Assembly: GCF_008039565.1 (NCBI RefSeq)
Contig: NZ_VDUX01000006.1
Span: 1 to 64,000 of the forward strand
DNA: 64,000 bases
Origin: Aeromicrobium terrae
Lineage (GTDB): Bacteria; Actinomycetota; Actinomycetes; Propionibacteriales; Nocardioidaceae
Reading direction: 5' to 3'
A program made the position numbers and the translations under genes. The first letter of the stretch is position 1. The number at the start of each line of letters is the position of its first letter. Below the pieces are notes generated by a model. It was not told where the DNA came from and did no database searches. It worked only from the letters and a program-made list of their open reading frames with translations. Below are positions 8,423 to 16,655 of the stretch, in pieces.

Positions 8423-9133
8423 ATGCCTGAAGCCCGACGGGTCGTCTCGCTCGTCCCCTCGCTCACCGAGGCGATCGCCGAGACCCGTCGCGACGCGCTC
8501 GTCGGGGCCACCGACTGGTGCACCCACCCGGAGGACCTGGACGTCGCCCGGGTCCGCGGCACCAAGAATCCGGACCGCGCCGCGATCGTCGCGCTCGAGC
8601 CGGACATCGTGATCGCGAACCGCGAGGAGAACCGCAAGCTCGACGTCGAGCGGCTCGAGGCCGAGGGCGTGCGGGTCTGGGTGTCGGAGATCGAGACGGT
8701 CGACGAGGCGTTCGCGCAGATGCGGACGATGTTCGACGACGTGCTCGGGTGGGGAGCACCGGACTGGCTCGCTGAGGCCGAGCAGGAGTGGGCCGAGGTC
8801 GACGCGCCGCGCGGCCGGGTCGCCGTCCCGATCTGGCGTGACCCGTGGATGGTGGTCGGGCGCGACACGTTCGCCGGCGACCTGCTGCGCCGCCTCGGCT
8901 GGGTGAACGCCTATGCCGACCACGCCGAGCGTTACCCGCACGTCGAGCTCGCGGAGATCGACGACCCGGACCTCGACCTCGTGGTGCTGCCGGACGAGCC
9001 CTACGTGTTCGCCGAGAAGGACCGGCACGCCTTCACGAAGGCACCGACCCGACTCGTCTCGGGCCGTCTGCTCACCTGGTACGGCCCGTCACTGGTCACG
9101 GCTCGTCGTCGCCTGACGACGGACCTCGGCTGA
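8423..9133 (+). CDS. Helical-backbone metal receptor (BtuF-like) domain protein, no signal peptide
   Basis: A 236-residue protein opening with RRVVSLVPSLTEAIAETRRDALVGATDWC, the first strand-helix of the periplasmic B12/metal-binding fold. GTKNPDRAAIVALEPDIVIAN and ETVDEAFAQMRTMF are also typical of the family. It lacks a signal peptide or lipobox, so it probably acts in the cytoplasm, unlike ABC-transporter receptors. Such standalone proteins are annotated as cobalamin-binding or metal receptor proteins; the ligand here is not known. The 3' end overlaps that of the convergent ndh by 38 bases. A palindrome over its promoter suggests specific repression. Confidence 0.75.
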   Translation: MPEARRVVSLVPSLTEAIAETRRDALVGATDWCTHPEDLDVARVRGTKNPDRAAIVALEPDIVIANREENRKLDVERLEAEGVRVWVSEIETVDEAFAQMRTMFDDVLGWGAPDWLAEAEQEWAEVDAPRGRVAVPIWRDPWMVVGRDTFAGDLLRRLGWVNAYADHAERYPHVELAEIDDPDLDLVVLPDEPYVFAEKDRHAFTKAPTRLVSGRLLTWYGPSLVTARRRLTTDLG

Positions 9134-10526
9134 CCTGCGCCTTCGCGTACTCCTGGTCGAGCTCCGCGGCCCGCTTGCCCCACTCCTCGCGCGGCGTGGC
9201 CGGACGCTTGCGCTTGTCGTCGTCGCGCGCGAGCGGCTCGATGACGAGCGGCTCGACGGGGATGACCGGCGGCGTCTCGCCGACGATCGCGTTGTGGCTG
9301 TTGCGGGTGAGGTACTTGGCCGTGAGGTTGGTCAGAGTCGCGAACCGGTTGCGGTTGCCGAGCAGCGTCACGATGTGCAGGCCGACCCAGATGATCCAGG
9401 CGAAGAAGCCGGTCATCTTCGGCATGAACTTGATCTCCGCCACGGCGGACGCGCGGCCGATGGTGGCCATCGTGCCCTTGTCGCGGTAGCGGAACGCCTT
9501 GACCGTCCGGCCCTTCTGCTCGGCCTTGATCAGCTTCGCGACGTACTTGCCGCCCTGGATGGCGGGCTGGGCCAGCTGCGGCAGCTGCTCCGGGCCGAGC
9601 GACACGTCGCCGATCGCGAAGACGTTCTTCAGGCCCTTCACACGGCGCTGCTCGTCGGTCTCGATGCGGCCGCCGCGACCCTGGGGGATGTTCCAGTCGC
9701 CGAGGGTCGAGTGGGCCGTGACACCCGACGCCCACACGACGATGCCGGCCGGAAGGAACTCCTCCTTGCCCTCGCGCTCGATGACGACGCCGTCCTCGCG
9801 CACCTCCTTGACCGCCGTCTCGAGGCGGAGGTCGACGTCGCGCTTGATCAGCGACTTCTTGGCGTACTCGCGCAAGCGCGGCGCGAACGGGCCGAGCACG
9901 TGCGGCAGCATCTCGACGAGCGTGATGTGCACGCGCTTGCGGTCGAGCTCGGGGTACGTGGTGGGCATGTCGAGGTTGCGCAGCTCGGCGAACGCGCCGG
10001 CCGTCTCGACACCGGTCGCGCCGCCGCCGACCACGACGATGCGGAGGTCGCGCCGCTGGCCGTTGATGGCCGCGTTCTCGAGGTTGGCGAACATCTTGTC
10101 GCGCACCGCGAGGGCCTGCGAGCGCTTGTACAGCGGCATCGCGAACTCCTCAGCGCCGGGGACGCCGAAGAAGTTGGTGGTGACGCCGACGGCGATGACG
10201 AGGTAGTCGTAGCGGACCTCGACGCCGCCCTCGAGGTGGACGGTCTGGGTGTCGTGGTCCATCGCCGTGACCGTGCCCTTGAGGAAGCGCACGTTGCTCT
10301 GCTTGGCTCGGATGGCGCGCAGGAACCAGGTGATGTCGCCGGGGTTCAGGCTGGCCGTGGCCACCTGGTACAGCAGCGGGTTGAAGGTGTTGTACGTGTG
10401 CCGGTCGATGAGCGTGACGTCCACGTCGGCCCGCTTGAGCTTGCGGACTGCGGCGATCCCGCCGAACCCACCTCCGACGACGACGACGTGCGGGCGCTTG
10501 GCCGGTACGGGAGTCGGAGTGGTCAT
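9096..10526 (-). CDS. ndh: Type II NADH dehydrogenase (NDH-2)
   Basis: A 476-residue FAD protein that passes electrons from NADH to menaquinone without proton pumping. Two Rossmann motifs are visible: VVVGGGFGGIAAV near residue 15 (FAD) and IVVVGGGATGVETAGAF near 165 (NADH). AIGDVSLGPEQLPQLAQPA is the FAD-proximal C-terminal motif. A hydrophobic segment, FFAWIIWVGLHIVTLLG, anchors it to the inner face of the membrane. TAAAGT (10533-10538, minus strand) lies six bases before the ATG, so it is probably leaderless, although GGAGGT adjoins the start. The last 38 bases overlap the convergent gene at 8423-9133. Confidence 0.93.
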   Translation of the reverse strand: MTTPTPVPAKRPHVVVVGGGFGGIAAVRKLKRADVDVTLIDRHTYNTFNPLLYQVATASLNPGDITWFLRAIRAKQSNVRFLKGTVTAMDHDTQTVHLEGGVEVRYDYLVIAVGVTTNFFGVPGAEEFAMPLYKRSQALAVRDKMFANLENAAINGQRRDLRIVVVGGGATGVETAGAFAELRNLDMPTTYPELDRKRVHITLVEMLPHVLGPFAPRLREYAKKSLIKRDVDLRLETAVKEVREDGVVIEREGKEEFLPAGIVVWASGVTAHSTLGDWNIPQGRGGRIETDEQRRVKGLKNVFAIGDVSLGPEQLPQLAQPAIQGGKYVAKLIKAEQKGRTVKAFRYRDKGTMATIGRASAVAEIKFMPKMTGFFAWIIWVGLHIVTLLGNRNRFATLTNLTAKYLTRNSHNAIVGETPPVIPVEPLVIEPLARDDDKRKRPATPREEWGKRAAELDQEYAKAQVSRGPSSGDDEP

Positions 10527-10535
10527 ACCTCCACT

Positions 10536-11474
10536 TTACGTGCGGAACCAGGCGCGCGACTCCTCGCGGTTGAGCAGCGTGATCACGAAGAGGGCCAGGG
10601 CGGAGCCGATCAGCCCGACCGGGAGCGCGAGGATCCCCGCCGGGATGGTGACCCACGACACGACCAGCGTCGCGACCCGCGCCGGACGCTTGCCGGCGAG
10701 CAGCAGGGCGCCGGAGATCACCCCGGCGACGGCCAGCGGCAGGGCCGCGAGGCACATGTAGAACGTGGTGCGGAAGGCGTCGTCGATCTCGCCGTCGTTC
10801 AGCATCCGGCCGACGATGCCGTCGCGGGCGGCGTCGATCAGGGCGTCGCTGGCCGCCGCGTAGACGAGGACGTAGAGCGCCGACGCCCCCAATGCGAACG
10901 CGGACGCGATGACCGTGACGAGCCCCGCGGTGCGGACCGGCTCGGGGCGGGACGCGGGGGGAGGCGACGACGGCGCCTCGACGGCTGCGGGCTGGACCGG
11001 CGGCGGAGCGGCGAACGGCGACGGCGTCGAGGACGCGGGAGCGACCGGAGCGAACCAGGCCCGCGCGTCGGACGTCCACAGCGTCGCGGCGCACGCGAAC
11101 AGCAGGCCGGCCTGCAGCGCGCCGAGCAGGCCGAGGGCCGGCATGACGAGGGCGAGCAGGACGGCGACGACCGTGAGGCCGATGCGGGCGGAGCGGTCGC
11201 GCCGCAGGGTGTAGACGCACAGGACGATGCCGGCGATCGTGATCGCCACGTAGACGAAGGCGACCCAGCGGAGCGCGTCGAGCAGGCCTTGGAGGGAGAC
11301 GGCGTAGCCGTCGTCGCGCAGCGTCTTGACCGTGGGCTCGAGCGCGTCCTGCATCTCGATGCTGCCCCAGTCGTTGAGCAGCCCGGTGACGGAGAAGAAC
11401 AGGAACAGTGCCGTGACCCCGATCAGCGTGCAGGCCATGGTGACGGCCGGCGGGCGGGGTCGGGGCTCGTTCAT
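10536..11474 (-). CDS. Multi-pass membrane protein of unknown function
   Basis: A 312-residue protein with about six membrane helices: one near the N-terminus, two around residues 70-125, then three in the C-terminal half (SAFALGASALYVLVYAA, TFYMCLAALPLAVAGVISGALLLA, SWVTIPAGILALPVGLIGSALALFVI). The halves are joined by a Pro/Ala-rich linker near residues 150-180. No family is recognised. TACCGT (11481-11486, minus strand) lies six bases before the ATG, so it is probably leaderless. It overlaps the end of the TetR gene upstream by four bases and precedes ndh by nine bases, so the three may be cotranscribed. Confidence 0.7.
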   Translation of the reverse strand: MNEPRPRPPAVTMACTLIGVTALFLFFSVTGLLNDWGSIEMQDALEPTVKTLRDDGYAVSLQGLLDALRWVAFVYVAITIAGIVLCVYTLRRDRSARIGLTVVAVLLALVMPALGLLGALQAGLLFACAATLWTSDARAWFAPVAPASSTPSPFAAPPPVQPAAVEAPSSPPPASRPEPVRTAGLVTVIASAFALGASALYVLVYAAASDALIDAARDGIVGRMLNDGEIDDAFRTTFYMCLAALPLAVAGVISGALLLAGKRPARVATLVVSWVTIPAGILALPVGLIGSALALFVITLLNREESRAWFRT

Positions 11475-12082
11475 GTCTCCACGGTAGTCGGCACCACCGC
11501 AAGGCCGATCCGCGTGATCTCGTCGACGACCTCGTCGTGGGTCAGGTCGATCTCCCCGGCGAGCCAGCGGCTGAGCACCTCGGTGGTGCCGCCGACCACC
11601 AGCAGGCCGGCCAGCTGCACGCGGGCGTCAGCGGTGTCGACGCCCAGGACGTCTCCCATGATCAGGTCGGCGAAGCCGGTCATCGACGCCTCACGCCGCG
11701 CGTTCAGGGCGGGGTGCACCGGGGCCTCGATGTAGAGCCGCGCCTGGCGCCGGTCGGCGTCGAAGAAGGAGACCAGGGCGTCCGCGGTGAGCCGGGTGCG
11801 CTCCTCCGCGGAGTCCCCGGCACCCGCGAGGGCGGCGCCGATGCGCTCGCGGACGCCGTCGAGCATGGCGTCGATCAACGCCTCGAACAGGGCGTCGCGG
11901 TCGGCGAAGCTCTCGTAGAAGTAGCGCTTGGTGAGGCCGGCCTCGGCGCAGACGGTCTCGACGGTGGCGGCGGCGACGCCGTCGCGGCCGACGACGTCCA
12001 GGGTGGCGGCGACCAGCGCTTCGCGCCGGGACGCCTTGCGGTCGTCCGCGCTCACCCCGCGGTACGGACGTGCGGTCGCCAT
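11471..12082 (-). CDS. TetR-family transcriptional regulator
   Basis: A 203-residue regulator with an N-terminal TetR helix-turn-helix (about residues 25-70: VVGRDGVAAATVETVCAEAGLTKRYFYESFADRDALFEA) and a ligand-binding helical C-terminus. The ATG at 12082 was chosen over upstream in-frame codons because the HTH then sits at the usual distance from the N-terminus and the start borders the operator region. It is divergent from the 12157-14618 operon, and a perfect GAACG-N4-CGTTC palindrome lies between the -35 and -10 of that operon. It is therefore likely the local repressor; the ligand is unknown. Confidence 0.88.
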   Translation of the reverse strand: MATARPYRGVSADDRKASRREALVAATLDVVGRDGVAAATVETVCAEAGLTKRYFYESFADRDALFEALIDAMLDGVRERIGAALAGAGDSAEERTRLTADALVSFFDADRRQARLYIEAPVHPALNARREASMTGFADLIMGDVLGVDTADARVQLAGLLVVGGTTEVLSRWLAGEIDLTHDEVVDEITRIGLAVVPTTVET

Positions 12083-12091
12083 GACGACATC

Positions 12092-12120
12092 TTGACACGC
12101 GAACGTTCCCGTTCTAGCGT
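12092..12120 (+). promoter_or_regulatory. Sigma-70-type promoter with TetR operator in the spacer
   Basis: TTGACA (12092-12097), a 17-base spacer and TAGCGT (12115-12120) form a near-consensus promoter for the operon at 12157. The spacer contains the palindrome GAACGTTCCCGTTC (12101-12114), the usual layout for direct repression by a TetR protein. Confidence 0.7.
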
Positions 12121-12150
12121 CCCATCTGATACGCGGACGTTTCAGATGGG
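12121..12150. promoter_or_regulatory. 9-bp inverted repeat in the 5' leader
   Basis: CCCATCTGA (12121-12129) and TCAGATGGG (12142-12150) are perfect complements with a 12-base loop containing ACGCGGACGTT. That loop resembles the ACGCGAACGTT of the operator just upstream, so it may be a second operator or a leader hairpin. It lies seven bases before the start codon at 12157. Confidence 0.55.
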
Positions 12151-12156
12151 ATCGCC

Positions 12157-12726
12157 ATGGGCTGCTGCCTCCTCGCCGCCTTCCTGATCGCCGGTGTGCG
12201 CCGAGCCTGGTTCGCGGTGTTCCCGGACCGCCGTCCCCCGGTCGCGACGTTCGCCCCCGCTGCCTCGCGACCCGCACCGGGAGCGAGGCTCGAGGCCACG
12301 CCCGGCGGGGGTGCCGGGCCGTGGACGGCAGATTCAGCACGGCTGGGTCTCCCCCTCGTCGCCGCCGCCACTGTCGCCGCATATGCCCTGGTCACCTGGT
12401 GCCTGGACCTGCTGGGGACCGTCGAGACCCCGTCCTCGCTCGTCCGCGACGTCGCCCTCGCCGGCCTCCTCGCGGCGTGCGTGCTGCTGGCCGTCTCGTC
12501 GAAGCCGGCACCCTCACGCGGGAACCACGTCGGCATGGCCCTCGCCGCCAGCGGACTGGCGTGGACCGTCCTCTCCCTCGTCGACATGCACCTGCTCGGC
12601 GGCATCGAGGTCGCAGCGGCGTCGACGGTCGTCGAGCTGGTCGTCCACGGAACGGGCCTCGCCCTGCTCTCCACCGGCGTCGCGCTGATGCGCGCACCGG
12701 CCCTCCTGAGAGGAGCACCCGCATGA
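12157..12726 (+). CDS. Membrane protein of unknown function, first gene of LDI-like operon
   Basis: A 189-residue protein with an N-terminal hydrophobic segment (MGCCLLAAFLIAGV), a Pro/Ala-rich linker, then about four membrane helices (for example LGLPLVAAATVAAYALVTWCLDLL, DVALAGLLAACVLLAVS and VELVVHGTGLALLSTGVALM). No family is recognised. Its stop overlaps the next start (ATGA), so it is translationally coupled to the linalool dehydratase/isomerase-like gene and may be its membrane partner. The operon is controlled by the promoter/operator at 12092-12150 and probably by the divergent TetR protein. Confidence 0.7.
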   Translation: MGCCLLAAFLIAGVRRAWFAVFPDRRPPVATFAPAASRPAPGARLEATPGGGAGPWTADSARLGLPLVAAATVAAYALVTWCLDLLGTVETPSSLVRDVALAGLLAACVLLAVSSKPAPSRGNHVGMALAASGLAWTVLSLVDMHLLGGIEVAAASTVVELVVHGTGLALLSTGVALMRAPALLRGAPA

Positions 12727-14618
12727 CCACGACCACCGCGATCCTGCTGCCGACACCGCAGAAGGCGTTCGGCCCGGTCACGGCCCGGCGCATGGGACGG
12801 GCCGCGTCCGTCTACCTGGTGATCTGGGTGCTCGGGCTGCTGCCGACACTGCTCGACGCCGGACCGGGCTGGACCGCGACCGGCGCCAGCGTGGCCCTGC
12901 CGGGCGGCGGCTTCCTCGCCGCCGGCCACCCGTGGATCGCGGTCGTCGTCCTGGGGGCGTTCGTCCTCTCGCTCGTCACCTGGTGGTTCGTCGGGGCGAC
13001 CGTGCTGCCGCCGATCGTCTGGCTGGGCGCTGCCGCCCTGGCGGGGGCGCAGGCCGACGCCGTCTCCGACTCCGGTCGCCTCGTCGCACTGGCCGCCGCG
13101 CCGGTCCTGCTCGCGCTCTCCGTCGCCGTGCACGTGGTGCGCCACCGCGCCCAGGTCCGGGCCGGAGAGGCCGCGAACGCCCGGCTGGCGACGACCGACA
13201 TGACCGTCGGCGGTCCGCCCGACCTCGACGCCGGACTGCCGGTCGTCGAGAGCTCGGCCGAGGACCTCGCCCGGCTCCGCTACGGGCTCGACCTCGCGCT
13301 CCAGCCGCTCGAGTCGTTCGAAGGCTTCACCCACCTCGACCAGTACCGGGAGGCGGCGCTCCGCTACCAGCTCAACGCGCTGTCGTACGGGCTGTCGATG
13401 GCGCAGTACACGCGCACCCCGGCGTTCACCGGCTACCTCGCCGAGGCGCAGCGCAACGCCATCGAGAAGATGCTGCAGCGCAAGGTCTGGGGCTACTGGG
13501 CCCGCGAGAACCTGTGGGGCAACCTGCGCTGGGACCCCGAGCCGGTCGAGAACGACGAGAACATCATGCTGACCGGCTACCACGGCCTCATGGTCGGCAT
13601 GTACGAGACGCTCAACGACGACCGCTACTCACGCCCGGGCGGACTGCCCTACCGCTGGTCCGCGACGCGCACCTACGACCACGACCTCGGCACGCTCGCC
13701 GCGTCGATCCACCGGAACATGGCGGGCTCGGACTACGCGCTGTTCCCGTGCGAGCCGAACTGGGTCTACACGGTCTGCAACACGTTCGGCCTGAACACGC
13801 TGATCAGCCACGACCGGCTGCACGGCACCACCTACGCGGCCGACGTGCACGACCACCTGGTGCGCGGCTACGAGACCGAGTTCCTGCGACCCGACGGCAA
13901 GATCGTGGGTGTCCGCGCCCGGCACCTCGGCCTGTCCTGGAACTTCTGGGCGAGTCCGTCGGTGCAGACCACCACCGCGTACTGGATGCACGCCGGCATG
14001 CCGGAGCTGTCGCTGCGCACCTGGTACCTCCTGCGCGAGCGCCTGACGATCCGCGACGGGCAGCTGCAGCTCCCGTCGTTCCTCACCAGCGGGCTCGACC
14101 CGGGCAACTACCTGATGGGCCGCGACACGTTCGGCCAGATCGTCACGATGATGGCCGCCCGCGAGGTGGGCGACGAGGAGTACGCGCTCGCCGCCGAGCG
14201 GACGATCGACGAGCGCGAGCCCGTCGCCGAGCAGGACGGCGCTCGCCGCCTGGCGGACTCCTCAGGGCTCGCCAACCACTACGCGAACCTCGGGCGCTTC
14301 GGCCGCCGGGACGGGCTGCGCGACCTCGTCGCGCACGGCGCCCCGTCGGCCTGGCTGACCGGCCCGGTGCTCGCCGAGGCCGCCTACCCAGAGGTGCTGG
14401 TGGCCCGCGCCGTCACCGACGGCCACGCGCTGGACCTCGTGCTCCTGCCGGGCAAGGGCGCGGTGCGCACCACCCTCGCCGTCGAGCGCCTCGTGCCGGG
14501 CCGCACGTACGTCGTCAGCGGCGGGCTGGAGACGTCGACCATCGCCGACGACCAGGGTCGCGCCCTCGTCGGGGTCGACCTGGGCGCTCGCCTGGAGGTC
14601 TCGCTCAGGCCTTCTTGA
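12723..14618 (+). CDS. Linalool dehydratase/isomerase-like membrane enzyme
   Basis: A 631-residue protein. The first ~150 residues hold about four membrane helices. The rest is a soluble alpha/alpha-barrel domain resembling linalool dehydratase/isomerase of Castellaniella. The match rests on FTHLDQYREAALRYQ (Asp about 206), TGYHGLMVGMYE (His about 287) and CEPNWVYTVCNTF, whose two Cys (about 343 and 352) are nine residues apart, as I recall for the catalytic pair of that enzyme. Family members hydrate or dehydrate terpene alcohols; the substrate here is unknown. The ATG at 12723 overlaps the upstream stop, and the 3' end overlaps a convergent esterase gene by 14 bases. Confidence 0.75.
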   Translation: MTTTTAILLPTPQKAFGPVTARRMGRAASVYLVIWVLGLLPTLLDAGPGWTATGASVALPGGGFLAAGHPWIAVVVLGAFVLSLVTWWFVGATVLPPIVWLGAAALAGAQADAVSDSGRLVALAAAPVLLALSVAVHVVRHRAQVRAGEAANARLATTDMTVGGPPDLDAGLPVVESSAEDLARLRYGLDLALQPLESFEGFTHLDQYREAALRYQLNALSYGLSMAQYTRTPAFTGYLAEAQRNAIEKMLQRKVWGYWARENLWGNLRWDPEPVENDENIMLTGYHGLMVGMYETLNDDRYSRPGGLPYRWSATRTYDHDLGTLAASIHRNMAGSDYALFPCEPNWVYTVCNTFGLNTLISHDRLHGTTYAADVHDHLVRGYETEFLRPDGKIVGVRARHLGLSWNFWASPSVQTTTAYWMHAGMPELSLRTWYLLRERLTIRDGQLQLPSFLTSGLDPGNYLMGRDTFGQIVTMMAAREVGDEEYALAAERTIDEREPVAEQDGARRLADSSGLANHYANLGRFGRRDGLRDLVAHGAPSAWLTGPVLAEAAYPEVLVARAVTDGHALDLVLLPGKGAVRTTLAVERLVPGRTYVVSGGLETSTIADDQGRALVGVDLGARLEVSLRPS

Positions 14619-15561
14619 GCCGGGCGATGACGCCGTCGATGTCGCGCTGCAGCATGTCGCGGCGGACGAAGTGCGCGCCGGGCAGCTCGTACCACTCGTG
14701 CGGGATGCCGCGCTGGTTGAGCAGGCCGCGGAACTCGCGCTGGCCGTTGCGGACCGGCGTCTCGTTGACGTCCTCGTCGAGCCCGCAGACCAGGAAGATG
14801 CGCTTGTTGCGGTAGCTCTCGAGCCGCTCCACCGGGTTGTCCGCGGTGACACGGCCTTGGTCCCAGAACGGCGCGCCGTAGACGGTGCCGCCGTTGAGCT
14901 CGGCGAACGCCGAGCTGGTGTTGGCCCAGTGGACGACCAGGCCGGCGTCGCGGCGGAGGCTGGCCGGGCCGGAGTGCGCGCTGACCGACGCGAAGTGGCC
15001 GTAGTACTTGGCCGTGTACTTGAGCGCGCCGAAGCCGCCCATGGAGAAGCCGGAGACCGCGCGGCCGTCGTACTCGGCATAGGTGCGGAAGTTCGCGTCG
15101 ATCCACGGGATCAGCTGGTTCATGTGGAACGCCTCCCAGTTGTGCGCTCCCGCGAAGGAGGTCACCGGGTTGCTGTACCAGCCGGCCGGACCGCCGTCGG
15201 GCATGACGACGATGAGCTTGCGCCCGGCGGTCAGACCGCGGATGTCGTCCTCCATGTCGAACTTCCGGAAGTCCTGCACGCCGCCGTGCAGGAGGTACAT
15301 GACCGGGTACCGGCGCCATGTCTCCGTGGCGTAGCCGTCGGGCAGCAGCACGTTGACCCCGGGCTGCCACGCGATGTTGCTCGTGGCGAACCGGTAGTAC
15401 TGCATGCGGCCGAAGTCGCCGTAGTCGGTGATCGTCAGGCCGAAGCCGTTGCCGACGGCGCCCGCGGGCGAGGCCCCGAGACCGATCGACGTGAGAGAGG
15501 TCAGGGCGGCCGCGCCACCGGCGGCCTTGAGCATCGTGCGGCGGCTCACTTCTTTGGTCAT
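14605..15561 (-). CDS. Tat-exported esterase (antigen 85/esterase D-like alpha/beta hydrolase)
   Basis: A 318-residue protein. The N-terminus carries a twin-arginine signal (SRRTMLKAAGGAAALTSLTSIGLGASPAGA), so it is exported folded. The catalytic domain shows the oxyanion segment YLLHGG, the nucleophile elbow GFSMGGFGALKYTAKY, a probable acid in CGLDEDVNET and a His in LPGAHFVRRD, the order seen in the putative esterase/antigen 85 family. Substrate unknown; mycolyl transfer is not implied. I chose the ATG at 15561 because the RR motif then starts six residues in. It diverges from the AraC regulator at 15636, a plausible controller. Confidence 0.87.
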   Translation of the reverse strand: MTKEVSRRTMLKAAGGAAALTSLTSIGLGASPAGAVGNGFGLTITDYGDFGRMQYYRFATSNIAWQPGVNVLLPDGYATETWRRYPVMYLLHGGVQDFRKFDMEDDIRGLTAGRKLIVVMPDGGPAGWYSNPVTSFAGAHNWEAFHMNQLIPWIDANFRTYAEYDGRAVSGFSMGGFGALKYTAKYYGHFASVSAHSGPASLRRDAGLVVHWANTSSAFAELNGGTVYGAPFWDQGRVTADNPVERLESYRNKRIFLVCGLDEDVNETPVRNGQREFRGLLNQRGIPHEWYELPGAHFVRRDMLQRDIDGVIARLKKA

Positions 15562-15635
15562 GTGCCTCAGTTTCTGCTCGGACCTGCGCGGAGACCATGA
15601 CGCCACGGGCCGAAGTTGTTGGCAGGATGGGCCAC

Positions 15636-16655
15636 ATGAAGCTGGACGACCTCAGCCGACCGGCCGTGCCGGTCGGGTACGGCCAGCTCATCCTCGACGT
15701 CGCCGCCACGCACGACGTCGACCCGGCGGACCTCCTGGCGGCCGCCGGCGTCCCGGCCGAGCTGATGGCCGATCCCAACGGGCGGCTGTCCGCCTTGCAG
15801 TCCGGCGCCCTCCTGCTCTTCGCGATGGAGCTGAGCGGCGAGCCGGCGATCGGCTACGAGATCGGCCTGCACAGCAGCCTGACCTCGCACGGGCTGATGG
15901 GCTACGGGCTGCTCAGCTCGCCGACCGTGCGCCAGGCCATCGGCCTCAGCGAGCGGTACATGCCGGCGCGGCTGCCGATGCTCACGATGTCGCTCACCGT
16001 CGACGGCCCCGTCGCGGCGATCGAGGTCGTCGAGAACGCCCCGCTCGGACCGGTCCGCCAGTGCACGCTCGACCTGTTCCTCGTCGGCATCGCCCGCATC
16101 GCGCCGATCCTCACCGACCGGCTCCGGCGGCCCGAGGAGCTGGAGCTGTGGTTCGACTACCCCGAGCCCGACTACCACGCACGGTTCAAGGACCGCCTGC
16201 CCGCGATGCGCTTCGACATGGGCGTGAACCAAGCACGCTTCCCGGCGTCGGACCTCGAGCTGACCCCTGAGACCGCGAACCTCGGCACCGTCGCGATGGT
16301 GGAGGAGCAGCTGCGGCGCGAGCTGGAGCAGCTCGGCCTCGACGGCGACCTCGTCGTGCAGGTGCAGGCCGCGCTGCGCGAGGTGCCCGGCAGCCTGCCG
16401 GACCTGGACACCGTGGCCGAGCGCCTCTCGATGTCCAGCCGGACGTTCAAGCGCCGGCTGAAGGAGCACGGCACCAGCTTCCGTCAGCTCGTCGAGGCCG
16501 GCCGCAAGGCCGAGGCCGTCCGGCTGCTCAACACGACGTCACTGTCCGTCGCGCAGGTCGCCGACCGCCTCGGCTACGCCGACGCCAGCAGCTTCAGCCG
16601 TGCGTTCCAGAAATGGACCTCGACCACCCCCGGCGCGTTCCGCAGTCAGCCGTGA
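15636..16655 (+). CDS. AraC-family transcriptional regulator
   Basis: A 339-residue regulator with an N-terminal domain of the arabinose-binding-like type found in OruR/ArgR regulators (about residues 15-200) and a C-terminal AraC double helix-turn-helix (about 245-335: DTVAERLSMSSRTFKRRLKEHGTSFRQL and SVAQVADRLGYADASSFSRAFQKWT). The ATG at 15636 is the start that fits the domain layout; the frame continues upstream without a good start. It is divergent from the esterase gene with 74 bases between starts. Its last codons are duplicated twice downstream in the tandem repeat at 16635-17190. Confidence 0.88.
   Translation: MKLDDLSRPAVPVGYGQLILDVAATHDVDPADLLAAAGVPAELMADPNGRLSALQSGALLLFAMELSGEPAIGYEIGLHSSLTSHGLMGYGLLSSPTVRQAIGLSERYMPARLPMLTMSLTVDGPVAAIEVVENAPLGPVRQCTLDLFLVGIARIAPILTDRLRRPEELELWFDYPEPDYHARFKDRLPAMRFDMGVNQARFPASDLELTPETANLGTVAMVEEQLRRELEQLGLDGDLVVQVQAALREVPGSLPDLDTVAERLSMSSRTFKRRLKEHGTSFRQLVEAGRKAEAVRLLNTTSLSVAQVADRLGYADASSFSRAFQKWTSTTPGAFRSQP

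Noticed and set aside
9294..11735. An 813-residue plus-strand frame
   Set aside because: It is antisense to ndh, the membrane protein and the TetR gene and is full of Asp, Arg and Gly, as expected of a shadow of GC-rich coding sequence.
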